DNA of 64,000 nt from Halalkalibacillus sediminis. GTDB lineage: Bacteria > Bacillota > Bacilli > Bacillales > Alkalibacillaceae. Within the stretch, counting starts at the first letter, position 1; each line of letters starts with the position of its first letter. Location of the stretch: NCBI RefSeq assembly GCF_002844535.1, contig NZ_PJNH01000001.1, positions 992,001-1,056,000 of the forward strand, written 5' to 3'. The notes under the pieces were generated by a model. That model ran no database searches. It was not told the DNA's origin and saw nothing but the letters and a program-made list of their open reading frames with translations. Positions 35,739 through 44,465 of this stretch are shown here, in pieces. Position numbers and translations under genes: made by a program.

Positions 35739-36503
35739 TTATAAATTTAAAAAGAGCTTACTCACATTGTTTTGAGTAGGCTCTTCTTCAGGTGGTTCTT
35801 GGTTATTTGGTTTTGGTGTTGCCTGAGCTGCATATTTCGCAACCAATCGATCTTTGAAGTTTTCGTATTCTTCCTCATCTTCCTGATCATCTTCTGGATC
35901 TTCGAGGTCTTGAATCTCGATTTCTTCTCCTACTATATCGGCCAATCCAAACGCAACTGCTTCCTCAGCTGTTAGGAATGTCTCATCATCTAGCAATTGA
36001 TCAAGCTCTTCTTGGGTACCGACAAATCGTTTTTTGTAAGACGCAGCCAAAGACTGATCAATTTTGCGTAAATCGGATGCGGTCTTTTCAAACACTGCAG
36101 CGTTCCCAAAGTCAATCGTTGAGGCACGGTGAATCATCATCATTGTATTTTCAGGCATGATAATTTTGTCTCCTGCCATGGCGATTACGGAGGCTGCACT
36201 AGCTGCCCAACCGTCCACATGAATAATAACCTCAGCCTTATGCTTTTTGAGTAAATTGCTAATGGCCACTCCATCAAAAGCAGAACCTCCTGGCGAGTTA
36301 ATATGCACGTTGATTTTCTTTGCTTCGGTTTCAGCCAGTTTTCGACGAACACTTTCCGCATTCGTACCAAAGAAAAAACCACCGATTGGACCGTAAATAA
36401 ACAAATCGTATTCTTTAGATTCTTCATTTCTAGCTGCAAAACGAATATCGGTTTTCTTCCCCATCATACTGATGACTTGCTTTTTCATTTCCTCTGACAT
36501 CAA
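35739..36503 (-). CDS. ClpP-type prohead protease
   Basis: 254 residues. Catalytic Ser in GWAASAASVIAMAG (the Ser of the second ASAAS), His in MMMIHRAS, and the N-terminal INSPGGSAFDGVAI motif are those of Clp-like phage head proteases. The enzyme cuts capsid and scaffold during maturation. The C-terminal 60 residues are acidic and low in complexity, and may act as internal scaffold. It overlaps the portal stop by 4 bases. Confidence 0.9.
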   Translation of the reverse strand: MMSEEMKKQVISMMGKKTDIRFAARNEESKEYDLFIYGPIGGFFFGTNAESVRRKLAETEAKKINVHINSPGGSAFDGVAISNLLKKHKAEVIIHVDGWAASAASVIAMAGDKIIMPENTMMMIHRASTIDFGNAAVFEKTASDLRKIDQSLAASYKKRFVGTQEELDQLLDDETFLTAEEAVAFGLADIVGEEIEIQDLEDPEDDQEDEEEYENFKDRLVAKYAAQATPKPNNQEPPEEEPTQNNVSKLFLNL

Positions 36504-37633
36504 TTCTCACCCCCTTCAATAGATTCACTGTAGTTTTTAGTGATAACATACTCTTTCAAAATAGGATCATCCACCCTTTCATCACCAAGTTTTTCTCGTA
36601 GTTCGTTTCCGTTGTAAATACCAGCTGAGCGTAACTTATCAACTGCACTTGCTAAATCGAACAAGTCCCGATAAGAAATGCTTCTTATATCCATGCGTTC
36701 ACCTTTTAGATAATCCCGCTTGTCAATGAACTTTCCGCTGAATTCATCCTTTACTTTCTTTAAGAGTGGATCAATGCAGAATGTCATATAGTTTCGAGTG
36801 CTCTTCTCAACATCTGCCATTTCGCCTCGAACTAATGCCGGAGGAATACCGAGTGCCCGAGCGGTGTGATCTAAAAATCCATTAGTCACCTTGTTGATTT
36901 CGTCCACACTGCCCGAGGTCCTAGATGCTCTTTCAGATTGCTCCTGGTACACAAACCCTTTTTGCTGCGGGACAATGGCGAAAGTTCTTTTCTTAATAGC
37001 CCCATACATGTTGTCTATAAAATTCTGCATCCTCGTTTGTTTTTCAGGATCTTTTGGGTTTACATTTTCTGTATCAACTGTTGCTCGAATTTGGTTGTTG
37101 TGCTTCTGGAACTCCAACATGCGCCCAAACAGTTCCCCATAATCCGAGTAGAGACTATCGAGTAACCGCGATAAGTCCTCATTGCTGTGTTTGATATAGA
37201 TCACATCACTAGCTACAAACGTACGTTGATACGTAAAATCTTTGATGGTGACATCTCGAAACACGTCATCCATTAAGGCGTATTCTGTGCGAGAAAAATC
37301 ATCCGCCACTAACAAATCATCACTGTCTGTCTTGATTATTAAGACTTCATTATCGTGAATGAGCTTGTACACAAAAGTCTCCCAAAACTCACTGGCAGAC
37401 TGGTTCTTATTCGGTTTCACATTCAACCGATAATAAAATTCATCATGCTGCACTTCTCCTTTTTTCTTCATCATAAATTCCGATTGACTAATCGTTCTCG
37501 CAATTAAATTAACGCATGTGGCAATCGCAAGTTTTTTGTAATAGATGCGGTCGGACGTGTCTTCTAAAAGATCAATGTCATACAAAAAATCCATTTCATC
37601 GTAATTCTTTGTAAAGATGTCTAGTAGCCCCAA
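36500..37633 (-). CDS. Portal protein
   Basis: 377 residues of the Phage_portal (HK97) family: KLAIATCVNLIARTISQSEF near the start, VIYIKHSN in the middle, and GFLDHTARALGIPPALVRGE near residue 265. It forms the dodecameric DNA gate at one capsid vertex and docks the terminase. The next gene, the prohead protease, overlaps it by 4 bases. GGGGTGA stands before the ATG. Confidence 0.93.
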   Translation of the reverse strand: MGLLDIFTKNYDEMDFLYDIDLLEDTSDRIYYKKLAIATCVNLIARTISQSEFMMKKKGEVQHDEFYYRLNVKPNKNQSASEFWETFVYKLIHDNEVLIIKTDSDDLLVADDFSRTEYALMDDVFRDVTIKDFTYQRTFVASDVIYIKHSNEDLSRLLDSLYSDYGELFGRMLEFQKHNNQIRATVDTENVNPKDPEKQTRMQNFIDNMYGAIKKRTFAIVPQQKGFVYQEQSERASRTSGSVDEINKVTNGFLDHTARALGIPPALVRGEMADVEKSTRNYMTFCIDPLLKKVKDEFSGKFIDKRDYLKGERMDIRSISYRDLFDLASAVDKLRSAGIYNGNELREKLGDERVDDPILKEYVITKNYSESIEGGEN

Positions 37634-37639
37634 ATAATA

Positions 37640-38410
37640 TCACCCCCTTACAATATCAATCGATGGCAGCTCCATTTTTGATCTATTTTCATTTATTCTA
37701 TTTAACCCTTGCTCACAATACTCTCGATTTAATTCAAAGCCTATCCAATTGCGGTTCGAATTATCACAAGCGATAGCAGTTGTAAAACCGCCCATGCAAT
37801 TATCTAGTACAGTCTCACCCTCATTGGTATAAGTCCGAACAATGTACTCAAATAATTCTTCAGGCTTTTGAGTAGGGTGGAAAGTGTTTTTGTTTCTTGA
37901 AAACGATACGACGGATTTGGGAAAGTTCTTATATCTCACAACATGGTATCTACTCAAGGACTGATTGTTCTTTCCTAAAGCTTGCATACTCTTATTTCTT
38001 TTAACTGTTTTTGGTTTAATTTTCATTAATCCTTGTGGATTATATGTCGGTAGCTTCTTATAAAACACGCATATATTTTCATGATTCTTTAATGGCATTC
38101 GATTGGCATTTTGAAATCCTGTGACGTGGTTTTCTTTCTTCCAAATCCACTCGTAGCGAAACCATTTGAAATTCGACTCAATGAGCTTGGTTGTAAAGGG
38201 CTGACTGGCTGTAAGAACAATAGCTCCATTCTCTTTAATGATTCTTTTATACTGCTCCCACAACTCTTGAAAAGGAATAATGCTATCCCAAGAACAATGG
38301 GTGGTACCGTAAGGAAGATCGCACAATATTAGATCAATACTTCCATCTGGAATATGCTTCATACCCTCCAAACAGTCCATGTTATATACGGTATTCTTAT
38401 TAATCTTCAT
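37640..38410 (-). CDS. DNA N4/N6 methyltransferase (beta-class)
   Basis: 256 residues. Catalytic motif IV is DLPYGTTHC (DPPY variant) near residue 31 and the SAM motif I comes after it: TVLDNCMGGFTTAIACD near 208, the order of beta-class DNA methyltransferases. The protein lacks a nuclease partner, so it probably protects phage DNA from host restriction. Its place between terminase and portal is common in Firmicute phages. Confidence 0.87.
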   Translation of the reverse strand: MKINKNTVYNMDCLEGMKHIPDGSIDLILCDLPYGTTHCSWDSIIPFQELWEQYKRIIKENGAIVLTASQPFTTKLIESNFKWFRYEWIWKKENHVTGFQNANRMPLKNHENICVFYKKLPTYNPQGLMKIKPKTVKRNKSMQALGKNNQSLSRYHVVRYKNFPKSVVSFSRNKNTFHPTQKPEELFEYIVRTYTNEGETVLDNCMGGFTTAIACDNSNRNWIGFELNREYCEQGLNRINENRSKMELPSIDIVRG

Positions 38411-38499
38411 ACTTTTCCCCTCTCAATATGTTAGTATTAAAAAGGGGAACTAATGTTCTCTTTTGTCTATTTGAGGCCTGTTACATCAGGTCTCTTTTT

Positions 38500-40146
38500 T
38501 TAAAATGAAATCTCGTCCAGATAGAAATCTTCCTCTTCTTCGAGGACATTGTCTGCTTCAAACAACGCATGGATGAATGCTTGAAACCCGTCTGTTTTTC
38601 TTCTTACTTCATCCTTTTTTAGATATTCTTTATTTCCATCTTTCTTGATTTTGACGTACACATTATTCGTATACCAACGCATTAATGGGTTATCGTCAAA
38701 AATAATATTGTGATTAGCAAAAATCGTTTCTACTCTCGGCGCTAATTTACTATGAATGGCTTTTGGATTCCGGATATAGATGAGTTCGAATCCTTCAGCT
38801 TCTAAAGCAGTCTTCACTAAGTCCAAACGGAATGTATCGGCTACAATGCGATTTACACCATATAACTCCCTCATTTCAATAAACCAATCAACAATATGTT
38901 TGATATTGATGACTGGCTCGTCAACTATTGTTAGGAAACCTTCTTTTTCCCAATCATATATAGGTGGTTTCATTTCTACATTGTCTAAAAATCCTTTTCG
39001 AATAAACGAATGAGTCTTCCACACATAATCATCACCTACCTTAAAAAGTAACCCCACAGCTGCAAAGTCTCTTATGGATGCGAAGTCTAGACCTCCTACA
39101 GCAGTGCGATGCGTTAGTTTTGGGAACGGACGAATTGTTGCTTTAATTTCATCCCAAGTTGCAACTGAAGCAGTCAAGTCAGTAGCAGGTGTATTCATTC
39201 GCTTCGTCATAAACCGGACTTTAGCTGATGGTTTGGAGTTAGTTAAAGCAATGTATTGAGTTTTAACTTTCCGGAATAACTCTTTAGCATACTCACTCAT
39301 TGGTTCATGGAACATTGGATTAGCTTTTTGCCAGTTTGTTTCATCATCTAATTCGTTTTCATCATCCAATGTCGCCATGAACACAAATAAATGATCCTCT
39401 AATGCTTCCCCATTTAATACACGAATTGCTCGCTCTTTTAGATCATCAAGATAGCCCCCTCGAACAAAACCATCCGTAGTGATAAAAAACTCTCTTGAGT
39501 GCTTAACCTTTCCAAGACCAGATGAAAAGACATCAACGATCGCCGAGTCTTCATATTCGTGTACCTCATCGTATACTACACATCCATCTCGCAAACTATC
39601 TTTGGTTTTTGCATTGGATGTATGGTATTTTAAAACACTCTTATTGGTCCTACTATTAATCTCTGACTTCGTATGATGGAAAAGGGATTGAAGTACTCCG
39701 CCCTTACCATCTAGATCAATTACATTATAGACTTCGTTGAACGACGTTTTCGCCTGCTCCTCACTGTTAGCCACAATCGATACATTATAGTTGTCGATGC
39801 CGTGAAGATCGCTAATAAAAAAATTCGTTAGTGACGAGATTAATCCGTTCTTTCCAGCTCCACGAGCTTTATACAAAAAGAATTGTTCAAAGAATGGATA
39901 GTCTCCTGTTTTGTAATACAAAAATACGAAAGCCGTAATGAATTTCTGGAACGGCATAAGTTCAAAATAGTTCTTTTCAGTAAATTTGATATAACGTTCG
40001 TGAGTGACTTCATCGAAATAAAGATCGGTTCGATTAAGGACATGTTTTTTTAGATAAGAAAATAAAAGAACCAGATACTTACTGACTTTGATTTGGCCAG
40101 CTTCGTATTGGTTCATATAATAAGTAACGTGTTTATTAATTTTCAT
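38500..40146 (-). CDS. Terminase large subunit
   Basis: 548 residues. The ATPase half has a Walker A-like KARGAGKNGLISSL near residue 90 and Walker B VVYDEVHEYED near 178. The nuclease half starts with GGLDFASIRDFAAVG near 345 with its metal-binding Asp and has ADTFRLDL further on. Pumps and cuts phage DNA. Start follows the small subunit stop directly. The 90 bases after the stop hold a hairpin with T-run on the opposite strand only. Confidence 0.94.
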   Translation of the reverse strand: MKINKHVTYYMNQYEAGQIKVSKYLVLLFSYLKKHVLNRTDLYFDEVTHERYIKFTEKNYFELMPFQKFITAFVFLYYKTGDYPFFEQFFLYKARGAGKNGLISSLTNFFISDLHGIDNYNVSIVANSEEQAKTSFNEVYNVIDLDGKGGVLQSLFHHTKSEINSRTNKSVLKYHTSNAKTKDSLRDGCVVYDEVHEYEDSAIVDVFSSGLGKVKHSREFFITTDGFVRGGYLDDLKERAIRVLNGEALEDHLFVFMATLDDENELDDETNWQKANPMFHEPMSEYAKELFRKVKTQYIALTNSKPSAKVRFMTKRMNTPATDLTASVATWDEIKATIRPFPKLTHRTAVGGLDFASIRDFAAVGLLFKVGDDYVWKTHSFIRKGFLDNVEMKPPIYDWEKEGFLTIVDEPVINIKHIVDWFIEMRELYGVNRIVADTFRLDLVKTALEAEGFELIYIRNPKAIHSKLAPRVETIFANHNIIFDDNPLMRWYTNNVYVKIKKDGNKEYLKKDEVRRKTDGFQAFIHALFEADNVLEEEEDFYLDEISF

Positions 40147-40476
40147 CTACATCAAATCTTTTGCGGTATAGTTTTTATTATCACCTTCGTTATCATCAAT
40201 GAATTGAAAAGTCCGCTCTATGTTAATAATCGCAGAATTCACCTTATTCATTTCATTGAGTAGAGGATGGGATTTCACAAATGTCTGACTAGCGTTTTTT
40301 ATAGTTACAGAAACGCCATCTTGCTTGATTGTTCGTTCCATTCTTCGATACATCTCCAAATGCTTCAAGTACCTACCGACTTTTTCGACTTCAACTGGGC
40401 TACTTGTATCAACCCTCGACATCAGGTAATCCTTGATCTTATCAATACCTACGTCGGTTCTTAGTGTGCTTTTCAC
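40147..40476 (-). CDS. Terminase small subunit (P27 family)
   Basis: About 109 residues from the GTG at 40476, which has GGGGGGTGGG upstream. The core ERTIKQDGVSVTIKNASQTF and SHPLLNEMNKVNSAI match the P27 group, which goes with HNH nucleases and cos packaging. The longer open frame to 40605 has an N-terminus rich in Gly and Arg that does not match the family, so I leave it out as the probable cos region. Confidence 0.82.
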   Translation of the reverse strand: MKSTLRTDVGIDKIKDYLMSRVDTSSPVEVEKVGRYLKHLEMYRRMERTIKQDGVSVTIKNASQTFVKSHPLLNEMNKVNSAIINIERTFQFIDDNEGDNKNYTAKDLM

Positions 40477-40585
40477 ATTATCCCACCCCCCTAACGTGTG
40501 AATATGGTTATAAATATGGGAAGTCGACCCCCCTGCACCGTTTCCCCTAAATCGAAAAATGGCCAAATTATTTAGGCGGGGGGAT
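40477..40585. other. Probable cos region
   Basis: The gap between the HNH gene and the terminase small subunit has G-runs on the minus strand (AGGGGGGTCGACTTCCC, TTAGGGGGGTGGG) unlike the AT-rich surroundings. In HK97-like cos phages with HNH-TerS-TerL order the packaging site lies here. Exact nick positions cannot be read. Confidence 0.45.
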
Positions 40586-40915
40586 CTACCACCATTCATC
40601 ACCATCCCATTTATTGGGCTTGCGCTTAAATCGACTTACATACCTTCCATGCTTTCGGTTGTGACAACGAATGCAAAGCGTCTCTAAGTTATCTGGTTCC
40701 ATCGCTAAGTCTGGACGATCAGGCAACTCTTCAATGTGATCGACATCTAAATTTTTATGTTTGTCTGTATTATGACTGCTGGTGAACACTCGTCCTTGCC
40801 TCTTACATTCCTGGCATTCATAATTATCTCGCTCCAAAACAAAAAGCCTCAGCTTTCGCCAAGACTTGCTTTTGTAGAATTTCATGCGTTGTTCTCTGGT
40901 TTGGTATTGCTGCAT
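40586..40915 (-). CDS. HNH endonuclease next to terminase
   Basis: About 109 residues. Zinc and catalytic residues in CQECKRQGR, DVDHIEEL and LETLCIRCHNRKHG give the HNH order. In phages such as HK97 the adjacent HNH protein is needed with the terminase for cos cleavage. I chose the ATG at 40915; a GTG at 40927 is possible. It opens the packaging/head operon, just after a terminator. Confidence 0.88.
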   Translation of the reverse strand: MQQYQTREQRMKFYKSKSWRKLRLFVLERDNYECQECKRQGRVFTSSHNTDKHKNLDVDHIEELPDRPDLAMEPDNLETLCIRCHNRKHGRYVSRFKRKPNKWDGDEWW

Positions 40916-40931
40916 CTTTATCACCACATTA

Positions 40932-40955
40932 AAAAGACACCTCGTAGTGAGATGT
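40932..40955 (-). terminator. Terminator between early and late regions
   Basis: GACATCTC-actac-GAGGTGTC followed by TTTTTAA on the minus strand. Confidence 0.75.
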
Positions 40956-40997
40956 CAATATTCGTTACATTGAACATTCAATTAATGAATTGAATGT

Positions 40998-41408
40998 TTA
41001 TCCCCTGAAAATTATAACTTTCCTCAGTGCTTCAAAAATTTCATCAAAGGTTTCTTCCTCTATTTTTACGTTATCAATAAGAATTTCTCTTCCAGAATCT
41101 AATGATATAGCTATTTTATTAATGCGAGTAACTTTCTTTATAAACATTGATAAAAATCCAATAATAAATAAAATTATACCGATTAAAAGAGTCAATTCTT
41201 CACCTGTTTGACCATTATAAATTATAGCTAATCCACCTAAAGCAAACAAACCTGTAGGTGGTTCAATTTCTTCTTTGTCCACATAAATTGAGCTAATTGA
41301 TTTTGTTGGAATAATATGATCATCATATTCAACTATTGTCGAAGTAATTTTGATCTGTTCATCTTCGAAAAATAAGTGTTCTTCTAAATCATCCAAGCCT
41401 TCATTCAA
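40998..41408 (-). CDS. DUF6232-like membrane-associated protein
   Basis: 136 residues. An N-terminal beta segment (QIKITSTIVEYDDHIIPTKSI) precedes two TM helices (about 63-100) and a C-terminal beta-helix part (AISLDSGREILIDNVKIEE). This is the layout of DUF6232 proteins, PH-like sheets split by a TM hairpin. Function unknown. It lies in the delayed-early part downstream of the late regulator. Confidence 0.5.
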   Translation of the reverse strand: MNEGLDDLEEHLFFEDEQIKITSTIVEYDDHIIPTKSISSIYVDKEEIEPPTGLFALGGLAIIYNGQTGEELTLLIGIILFIIGFLSMFIKKVTRINKIAISLDSGREILIDNVKIEEETFDEIFEALRKVIIFRG

Positions 41409-41485
41409 TTTATAAACCTCCCTATTGATTCACAGATTCGACAAAAGGAGAGTTTTTCCTGCCAGCAACAACCAACTCAGCTCAG

Positions 41486-41701
41486 TTAATTATAATCAAA
41501 GTTCATATTCATAAACATTAGATAAACACCTACAAGCATAGTTATTGCCGCAATAAACTGAACAATTCCCGCGGGTAGTTTTAACTTTTTAAGTAAAAAA
41601 ACAATAATCAATGCAATTAAGAATGGAGCACCTAATATTATTAATAAGTCCAAAGCCATTTCATTCATAGTTGACTCCATTGGACTAAGGTCTATATCCA
41701 T
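41486..41701 (-). CDS. Small two-TM hypothetical protein, 71 residues
   Basis: Two hydrophobic helices (ALDLLIILGAPFLIALIIVFLL and IVQFIAAITMLVGVYLMFM) joined by KKLKLP. GGAGGTGAC precedes the ATG. It is not similar to known holins by eye, and it is far from the lysis genes. Function unknown. Confidence 0.5.
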   Translation of the reverse strand: MDIDLSPMESTMNEMALDLLIILGAPFLIALIIVFLLKKLKLPAGIVQFIAAITMLVGVYLMFMNMNFDYN

Positions 41702-41791
41702 AATGTCACCTCCAATACCATTATCGGAGGTTGAGAAAAATAATTAATATTAAAGAGACATGTTATTTAACCGCCTTGCCTCCCTCACAGT

Positions 41792-42256
41792 TTACCCTGT
41801 CAACTTTTCCTCCGTCAAAAAGTGTATTATTTGGCTTTTTTGGTCTTTTTGGTACAAAGTGTTCAAAATGGTCTCTTTTTCTCGATAGAACTTTCCTCTA
41901 GAGATTCCAAGGTGTTTTCCTGTGGCTCGATAGCTCATTCCCTCCATCATGCAATCATAAATGGTCTTATGAAGATCTTCTTTTAATAGCTCCTGGTCAT
42001 GCTCTACAGCCCTTGTCATAGAATCATAGCGTTGAAGCTTTTTATAGATTTTCTTTTCTCGTCGATCCATCGCATTTAGTTCCGGTTGACTCTTTCCTGG
42101 TGAACCTTTCGGCATGACAGCTGCTAATCCATATTGAGCTACACCTTCACTTTTTTTACTGCCAATAGAACCCCAAAGCGCTTGTTGCAATCGATCTACT
42201 TCCCGACTCATCCAGTGATAATCACTAATGACGTTTTCAATTTCTCTTAGTTTCAT
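41792..42256 (-). CDS. Late-gene regulator, ArpU/Xpf-like sigma-fold protein
   Basis: About 154 residues. The C-terminal part (DCMMEGMSYRATGKHLGISRGKFY) is a helix-turn-helix of the sigma region 4 type. The N-terminal part is helical (IENVISDYHWMSREVDRLQ). Its place at the end of the early region, before terminase, is where ArpU-type late activators sit. I chose the ATG at 42256 (AAGG upstream), which overlaps the previous 50-residue gene. Confidence 0.65.
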   Translation of the reverse strand: MKLREIENVISDYHWMSREVDRLQQALWGSIGSKKSEGVAQYGLAAVMPKGSPGKSQPELNAMDRREKKIYKKLQRYDSMTRAVEHDQELLKEDLHKTIYDCMMEGMSYRATGKHLGISRGKFYREKETILNTLYQKDQKSQIIHFLTEEKLTG

Positions 42257-42389
42257 TTTCATCATCCTTCCATCCTGCTGGATTTTTGAATAACTGTTTG
42301 GCATACTCTGACGTTTCTATCGGATTGGTAGCTCCGGTTCGACGATCTTGTCTGTATTCGTTCACGATCCACCTAAAATTATGACTCAT
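42237..42389 (-). CDS. Small hypothetical protein, 50 residues
   Basis: The ATG at 42389 follows GGAGGAAAATCT. The sequence (SHNFRWIVNEYRQDRRTG ... FKNPAGWKDDENE) is charged and soluble. It overlaps the start of the regulator gene, which suggests coupled translation. I do not recognise the family. Confidence 0.55.
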   Translation of the reverse strand: MSHNFRWIVNEYRQDRRTGATNPIETSEYAKQLFKNPAGWKDDENETKRN

Positions 42390-42417
42390 AGATTTTCCTC
42401 CTTATTAATAAATAAAA

Positions 42418-42468
42418 AAGGACACCAATCAAGCAGCTGCGTGTAGCAACTTACTTAATCAGTGTCCT
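42418..42468 (-). terminator. Terminator closing the accessory cassette
   Basis: GGACACTGATTAAG, long loop, CTTGATTGGTGTCC, then TTTTTT on the minus strand. Confidence 0.75.
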
Positions 42469-42494
42469 CCAGTTGGCTGGTAGAACAATATATT

Positions 42495-43229
42495 TTATTC
42501 TTTAAAAACAGTTTCATATAATAAATCTTCTTTTAATATTTTCTTAAACTTTTTACAATTTGCATCATACTTATCATCACCTAACAATATCTCTTGTTTA
42601 CTTATTGGGTGTAAGATATACCATATTTCTTCATTATCTGGACCACTCTTAATATAGACAGCAGCTTCTTTATCACTCCAACTTAAAAACTTATCCAGAG
42701 GGCTAATAAATATTGTTATTATAACCGAGTACAAATAGGAACCTATGAAAAAAGCGGACATATAAGCAATTTTTTCATTAATATTATCTCCTATTTCAAC
42801 ATCGTGAATGCCTCCTATTATAGAACTGAAAATAACTAATAATAACACCAAATAAGTAAAGGTTAAAATAAGTTTCCAAATCAATACTGTGACTTTTCTA
42901 CTTGACCTATCTCCTTTTTTATAAGCCTCAGCTTTATAGGCTAAAAAAGCAAATATTATAAAGACTATTATAATATATCCTATTATTAGATTATCATTAA
43001 TATCTTTTGTATACTCACTCAATGCCATTAAAAATATACTAATTATAATGCTTTGTAAAATAAAATTGATAAATTTTATGCTAAATCTTCTTTCCTTTGT
43101 ATATAGCTTCTTTTCAAATTGATTAGCAGTAAATGTTGTTACTGGACTAAATTTTAAAACTAAATATATCAATGATATAAAAGGTAATATGTAACTATAT
43201 GGTTCTAAATTATCCAAGCTACCTCTCAC
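42495..43229 (-). CDS. Polytopic membrane protein of the accessory cassette
   Basis: 244 residues with about five TM helices in the first 175 (YILPFISLIYLVLKF, FILQSIIISIFLMAL, IIGYIIIVFIIFAFLAY, LILTFTYLVLLLVIFSSII, AFFIGSYLYSVIITIFI). A cytosolic C-terminal domain of about 60 residues follows (VYIKSGPDNEEIWYILH). The AT content is high and unlike that of the phage core. GTG start after GGGAGGG. It could be the membrane effector of a defence pair with the HNH gene upstream, but no family is recognised. Confidence 0.6.
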   Translation of the reverse strand: MRGSLDNLEPYSYILPFISLIYLVLKFSPVTTFTANQFEKKLYTKERRFSIKFINFILQSIIISIFLMALSEYTKDINDNLIIGYIIIVFIIFAFLAYKAEAYKKGDRSSRKVTVLIWKLILTFTYLVLLLVIFSSIIGGIHDVEIGDNINEKIAYMSAFFIGSYLYSVIITIFISPLDKFLSWSDKEAAVYIKSGPDNEEIWYILHPISKQEILLGDDKYDANCKKFKKILKEDLLYETVFKE

Positions 43230-43290
43230 CCTCCCATTTCCAGTTCAATTTCAGAGTAACTAAATCAAATTTCTAAATCACCCGTTGTTC

Positions 43291-44379
43291 TTATTTATAG
43301 TACTTAATTAGCTCATTATTTGATAGACCAATTCCAAATGAAGATAGTTTACTATTTTTTTGAGTGAATAAATAATTTAGCATCTCTTTTTTGTCTTCCT
43401 TATTGCCATGGTGTATACGCCGGTGGCAGTTTGGGCATAAAGAAACTATATTTCCCGGCACATCTAAACTGTATTTAAAATCTTCTTGAGCTCCCATAGG
43501 TATAAGATGATGTGCTTCCACAAAATTTTCTCCTGTTCTGGGAGAAACAAAAGTTTTGTGAGAGCTGTCAAATTCACATTTATAATTAGCTAGCTTTAAA
43601 GCCTCCTTAGCCTTGCCAGGATTCCTGGAATAGGACTCTCTATTTCCCCCTTTTTTTGGAGGGGCAGTTTGCGGCTGTTCCGTCGTCTTTGTGGGCTCTG
43701 AAATATAAATGTCCTCTTGAAATTTAGTATCGCTAATTTCATCTTGGTAAACTATGTTATTAATAACTTCTTCTAACTCTCTTCTTGCAATAAACCTTTT
43801 TATATTATCTAATCCAACTAATAATTCTCTCAAGTCCCTTAGCAAATCACTTTCACTAAAATTATTAAATTCATAAAATTTTGCGCAAATATTCGCTGCC
43901 TTATAGTACCTAGCATTATTCGTATGTGACTGCAAATCTATATTTACTAGGGGAAATTTATTTAAGGGTAGATCTATATCATTCCTCATGAAGCTGGAGA
44001 TATAGGTCATTTTTTCTTTTGGATTGTTATTTTTAAACTTGTTATCTAAATAGGAAGTTCCTTGATTTAAAGAAAGATAAAAACCATCCATTTCTTTACG
44101 GAATAGAAAAACTATATAAAAGCCATTTTGAGCACTCTCTGAAATATCTCGGTCTAAAATAGCGATCCAAGGTGTCAAAGTTAAGTTACCTGAACCATAT
44201 GATCCATATATTTTGAAATGTTTATTATCTAAGCTTAAGTCTTCATATAAATTTTGGGGGATCTTTTTTGTTATTAGATCCCCTATATAATGCTTGCTGG
44301 GTTCTCTAGATGATAAATAGAACTCACCATAATCACTCATTACTTTACTTAATGAACTACTTAATATATTTCTAGCCAT
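43291..44379 (-). CDS. MrcB-N domain plus HNH nuclease (type IV restriction-like)
   Basis: About 362 residues. The N-terminal half (about 1-185) matches the MrcB N-terminal DUF3578 domain: FYLSSREPSKHYIGDLI, then IYGSYGSGNLTLTPWIAIL and FYLSLNQGTSYL. The C-terminal HNH has CEFDSSHKTF, VEAHHLIPM and SLCPNCHRRIHHG. Such fusions recognise DNA, often modified, and cut it. As a prophage gene it would act on rival phages. The ATG at 44379 follows GGGGAGAG. AT-rich like the other cassette genes. Confidence 0.82.
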   Translation of the reverse strand: MARNILSSSLSKVMSDYGEFYLSSREPSKHYIGDLITKKIPQNLYEDLSLDNKHFKIYGSYGSGNLTLTPWIAILDRDISESAQNGFYIVFLFRKEMDGFYLSLNQGTSYLDNKFKNNNPKEKMTYISSFMRNDIDLPLNKFPLVNIDLQSHTNNARYYKAANICAKFYEFNNFSESDLLRDLRELLVGLDNIKRFIARRELEEVINNIVYQDEISDTKFQEDIYISEPTKTTEQPQTAPPKKGGNRESYSRNPGKAKEALKLANYKCEFDSSHKTFVSPRTGENFVEAHHLIPMGAQEDFKYSLDVPGNIVSLCPNCHRRIHHGNKEDKKEMLNYLFTQKNSKLSSFGIGLSNNELIKYYK

Positions 44380-44465
44380 ATGTAAAACTCTCCCCAAACA
44401 TAATTTTTTGACTAAACTTCAACATAACAACGCTCATTGGTTGGCTGGGAGGAAGTAATTTAATT

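Noticed and set aside
38472-38498. Terminator between methyltransferase and terminase
   Set aside because: The hairpin (GGCCTG/CAGGTC) has its T-run on the plus strand, against the direction of the operon.
40477-40605. N-terminal extension of the terminase small subunit
   Set aside because: Gly/Arg-rich, unlike the family; the GTG at 40476 has a strong ribosome-binding site.
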